Below, in pieces: positions 16,577 to 19,062 of a DNA stretch of 19,062 bases. The notes below the pieces were generated by a model. That model was not told the DNA's origin. It saw only the letters and a list, made by a program, of their open reading frames with translations, and did no database searches. Numbering within the stretch: position 1 is the first letter of the stretch; each line of letters opens with the position of its first letter. Source of the stretch: an uncultured Eubacteriales bacterium (GTDB lineage Bacteria; Bacillota; Clostridia; Lachnospirales; Anaerotignaceae); contig URCD01000042.1 of NCBI GenBank assembly GCA_900546215.1, positions 1 to 19,062 of the forward strand. The letters are read 5' to 3'. The position numbers and the translations under genes were made by a program.

Positions 16577-18067
16577 ATGGGAAAACCAACAGGATTTTTA
16601 GACTATGAAAGAGAAATAAATCATTCAATAGAGCCTAAAGCAAGAATTAAAAACTTTAATGAATTTCATAATACGCTTTCCCTTGAGGAACGTCGTATTC
16701 AGGGCGCAAGATGTATGAACTGCGGAGTACCCTTCTGTCAGTCGGGAATGACTCTTAACGGAATGGCTACAGGGTGCCCGCTTCATAATCTTATACCCGA
16801 ATGGAATGATGAAATTTACAACTACAACTGGGATCATGCCCTTTCCAGGCTTTTGAAAACAAATGACTTCCCAGAATTTACAGGCCGTGTGTGCCCTGCT
16901 CTCTGTGAGGCTGCCTGTACCAGCGGCATGAACGACACACCTGTAACAATTAAGGAAAATGAACTTGCTCTCATAGAAATAGGTTTTAAAAACGGATATA
17001 TTAAGCCCAGAATTCCGAAGGTCCGCTCCGACAAACGTGTTGCTGTTATCGGCTCCGGCCCCTCAGGACTTGCAGCGGCAGATATGCTTAACCAGAGAGG
17101 GCATAATGTAACCGTTTATGAAAAAAGCGACAGAATCGGCGGACTGCTTATGTATGGAATACCGAATATGAAGCTCGAAAAGGATATAGTTGAAAGACGT
17201 GTCAGCCTTATGAAAGAGGAAGGCATAGAGTTTATTACAAACGCTGACATCGGCAATACCGTTGATGCAGAAGAAATCGTTAAAGCATACGATGCGGTTG
17301 TACTCTGCTGTGGCGCAGGAAACCCACGAGATATAAACACCGTTGGAAGAGAAGGAACAAAAGGAATTTATTTTGCCGTTGATTTTCTCGCTGACAATAC
17401 AAAAAGTCTACTTAATTCCAACTTTAATGACGGTAAATTTGTCAATGCTAAAGACAAAAACGTTATTATAGTCGGAGGAGGCGACACTGGCAACGACTGC
17501 ACCGGAACTGTGATAAGGCACGGCTGCAAATCTGTAACCCAGATTGAAATGATGCCCAAGCTTCCTGACGAAAGAGCTGAAAGCAACCCTTGGCCACAGT
17601 GGCCCAGAGTATGTAAAACAGATTATGGTCAGGAGGAAGCAATTTCTGTGTTCGGCCATGATCCAAGAATTTATGAAACCACAATTAAAGAAATCGTTTC
17701 AGACGAAAACGGAAATCTCAAGGCTGTAAAAACGGTTAAAGTAAAACAAGAGAGAAATCCAGAAACAGGAATTTCTGCAATGAAGGAAGTTGCCGGAAGC
17801 GAAAGAATTCTTGAAGCTGATATTCTTATTATAGCGGCAGGCTTTTTGGGCTGTCAGAAGTATACGGCAGATGCGTTTGGAGTTGAGCTTAATGCCAGGA
17901 CCAATGTAAATACAGTTGAAGGCAGCTATAAAACAAATGTTGACAAGGTTTTTGCTGCGGGCGATATGCGCAGAGGTCAGTCCCTTGTAGTTTGGGGAAT
18001 TGCAGAAGGACGTGCTGCCGCTAAGGAAATAGACGAGTATTTAATGGGTTATTCAAATATGGTATAA
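16577..18067 (+). CDS. gltD: Glutamate synthase, small subunit
   Basis: A flavoprotein of 496 residues that passes electrons from NAD(P)H to GltB. Cysteine clusters for the [4Fe-4S] centres lie in the N-terminus (CMNCGVPFC, GCPLHN, then GRVCPALCEAAC). The FAD-binding GSGPSG is at 159-164 and the nucleotide-binding GGGDTG at 300-305. The C-terminus has the FAD motif VFAAGDMRRGQSLVVW. The ribosome site AAGGAGG lies about nine bases before the ATG and the gap from gltB is only 13 bp, so the subunits are surely co-expressed. It is the last gene of the nitrogen cluster. NADPH rather than NADH is expected from the bacterial family but is not proven by the sequence. Confidence 0.96.
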   Translation: MGKPTGFLDYEREINHSIEPKARIKNFNEFHNTLSLEERRIQGARCMNCGVPFCQSGMTLNGMATGCPLHNLIPEWNDEIYNYNWDHALSRLLKTNDFPEFTGRVCPALCEAACTSGMNDTPVTIKENELALIEIGFKNGYIKPRIPKVRSDKRVAVIGSGPSGLAAADMLNQRGHNVTVYEKSDRIGGLLMYGIPNMKLEKDIVERRVSLMKEEGIEFITNADIGNTVDAEEIVKAYDAVVLCCGAGNPRDINTVGREGTKGIYFAVDFLADNTKSLLNSNFNDGKFVNAKDKNVIIVGGGDTGNDCTGTVIRHGCKSVTQIEMMPKLPDERAESNPWPQWPRVCKTDYGQEEAISVFGHDPRIYETTIKEIVSDENGNLKAVKTVKVKQERNPETGISAMKEVAGSERILEADILIIAAGFLGCQKYTADAFGVELNARTNVNTVEGSYKTNVDKVFAAGDMRRGQSLVVWGIAEGRAAAKEIDEYLMGYSNMV

Positions 18068-18090
18068 AACTATAATTTTTAAATATTCAA

Positions 18091-18120
18091 CTGCTGCCAA
18101 GTAAAGCTGCTTGGCAGCAG
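18091..18120 (+). terminator. Stem-loop after gltD, weak terminator or 3' stabiliser
   Basis: CTGCTGCCAAG (18091-18101) pairs perfectly with 18110-18120 around an 8-base loop, 23 bases after the gltD stop. The stem is strong, but the sequence after it (GAATAATATTT) lacks a proper U-run, so it may protect the 3' end rather than terminate alone. Confidence 0.6.
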
Positions 18121-18203
18121 GAATAATATTTAAAACACAACCGAATGAGCTATCTTGCAATGCATTAAAATCAGCCCCTAATTTATATTTATTCATATTT
18201 TCA

Positions 18204-18233
18204 GAGGCCGACTGGAATATTCCAGTCGGCCTC
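18204..18233. repeat. 30-bp perfect palindrome
   Basis: GAGGCCGACTGGAAT followed at once by its exact complement. It can form a GC-rich hairpin on either strand, but neither side has a clear U-run. It lies between the converging gltD and pspC genes and may be a second, bidirectional transcription barrier. Confidence 0.7.
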
Positions 18234-18245
18234 ACCCCTATAATA

Positions 18246-18276
18246 AAAACAGGCTCTCCTATTAATTGGAGAGCCT
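18246..18276 (-). terminator. Intrinsic terminator of the radC-pspC operon
   Basis: AGGCTCTCC (18251-18259) pairs perfectly with 18268-18276 across an 8-base loop. On the - strand the hairpin is followed by GTTTTTATTA. It lies eight bases past the pspC stop. The + strand is also T-rich after the stem, so it may work weakly both ways. Confidence 0.85.
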
Positions 18277-18283
18277 TAATCTT

Positions 18284-18508
18284 TTATTCTTTTTCCCTGT
18301 ATTCCGCATGGATTGTTCCGTCGTCCTCAGGAATAATAAAAGCGCATGCAATATAAAGAAGCAGTCCTGTTCCTACAAATATAAGCGTCGCAAGCACCCA
18401 AAGTATCCTCACAACAGTTACGTCTATGCCAAAGTATTCGGCTACGCCAAGACATACTCCTGATATTTTTCTTCCTTCTTTTGGTCTTACTAATTTTTTA
18501 TCGTTCAT
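18284..18508 (-). CDS. Small PspC-domain membrane protein
   Basis: A 74-residue protein that is nearly all PspC domain: KKLVRPKEGRKISGVCLGVAEYFGIDVTVVRILWV, then one hydrophobic span (about 33-60; LATLIFVGTGLLLYIACAFII) and the typical PEDD ending, with a short acidic and basic tail. PspC proteins are inner-membrane proteins tied to envelope stress in proteobacteria; the role of such short Clostridial forms is not established. No pspA-like gene is seen here. Its ATG lies two bases after the radC stop and its AGAGGA ribosome site is inside the last radC codons, so translation is probably coupled. Confidence 0.88.
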   Translation of the reverse strand: MNDKKLVRPKEGRKISGVCLGVAEYFGIDVTVVRILWVLATLIFVGTGLLLYIACAFIIPEDDGTIHAEYREKE

Positions 18509-18510
18509 TA

Positions 18511-19062
18511 TTAATCCTCTCCTTTTTTAACCGGCAGAATTCCATCCGCCTTAAAGCTGAAATACTCACCATTAGCTACTATTACGTGGTCCGCTAAATC
18601 AATTTTTATTGCTGAAAGGGCATCAAAGCAGTCTGATGTAAATTTCATGTCCTCATACGACGGCTTTAGACTCCCGCTTGGATGATTATGCATGATTATT
18701 ATACTTGACGCTTTGTTGTTTACCGCAATTTCAACTACCCTTCTTACTTCGATCAGCGCTGAACCTGATGAGCCGTTTGCAGCCTCAACACATTTTATCA
18801 GCGCAAGAGCACTATTAAGACAAATAATATATACCTTTTCTATACTTATATTATCTAAATACGACAATGCGTATTCGCCTACAACATGTGTAGATGACAG
18901 TACAAGCTTTTTATCCCACTTTTCAATTGCTGCCCTTCTGTTTATCTCACCGATTATACTGAACATTGTTGCCGCATTCTGACTAATTGAGCATGTTCGA
19001 GAAATTGTTTCAGGGTCAGAATATATAAGCTTAGTCAATGAGCCGCCAAATTCATCAAGCAC
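18511..19062 (-). CDS. radC: RadC-family JAB/MPN domain protein, 5' partial
   Basis: The C-terminal 183 or so residues of a RadC protein. The frame runs off the right edge, and the edge codon GTG is unlikely to be the start, since RadC proteins are about 225 residues and an N-terminal helix-hairpin-helix part is missing. The visible part begins in the linker (LDEFGGSLTKLI) and includes the JAB metalloprotease-like domain with the metal motif H-x-H-x7-S-x2-D in HNHPSGSLKPSYED. Despite the name, a DNA-repair role is doubtful for the family and the biochemical function is unknown. It is followed directly by pspC in the same operon. Confidence 0.93.
   Translation of the reverse strand: MLDEFGGSLTKLIYSDPETISRTCSISQNAATMFSIIGEINRRAAIEKWDKKLVLSSTHVVGEYALSYLDNISIEKVYIICLNSALALIKCVEAANGSSGSALIEVRRVVEIAVNNKASSIIIMHNHPSGSLKPSYEDMKFTSDCFDALSAIKIDLADHVIVANGEYFSFKADGILPVKKGED

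Noticed and set aside
19060..19062. GTG at the window edge as the start of radC
   Set aside because: The protein would lack the N-terminal part of the family; the frame simply runs off the edge.

Overview
The window looks like core chromosome of a low-GC, Gram-positive anaerobe of the class Clostridia (placement by inference; I cannot name the genus). The reasons are AT-rich DNA with strong AGGAGG-type ribosome sites, the LL-diaminopimelate aminotransferase route to lysine and cell wall, a type III glutamine synthetase, a YtrA-type GntR/ABC module, and consensus sigma-A promoters. I see no tRNA, rRNA, CRISPR array, insertion sequence or prophage gene. All ten complete genes look intact; the first and last genes are cut by the window edges.

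Layout. (1) 1-1814, + strand: the 3' part of a membrane diguanylate cyclase with two C-terminal PAS-like domains. It ends in a bidirectional terminator shared with the next, converging operon. (2) 3776-1847, - strand: ytrA-like regulator, ABC ATPase and ABC permease, overlapping one another, driven by a perfect-consensus promoter with a 20-bp palindromic operator next to the -10. (3) 7750-3856, - strand: pyrG (CTP synthase), dapF and dapL, closed by a clear terminator. (4) 7802-18120, + strand: a nitrogen-assimilation cluster of glnN (type III glutamine synthetase), an ammonium channel fused to its own PII domain, gltB and gltD. (5) 19062-18251, - strand: partial radC and pspC, with a terminator.

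The regulatory centre is the 464-bp gap at 7520-7983. It holds two divergent promoters with the same core (TTGACA, 14 bases, TGCTAAnCT). Each is followed almost at once by a terminator-like hairpin in the leader: a very strong one before glnN and a weaker one, with a competing hairpin, before pyrG. One side makes glutamine and glutamate (ammonium uptake, glutamine synthetase, glutamate synthase). The other side starts with a glutamine-consuming enzyme (CTP synthase) and ends with the enzymes that interconvert diaminopimelate and glutamate. The best lead is that both directions may be controlled by premature termination and perhaps by a shared operator. The enzymes belong to known families; the possible novelty lies in this control region and in how the PII domain works when tethered to the channel.
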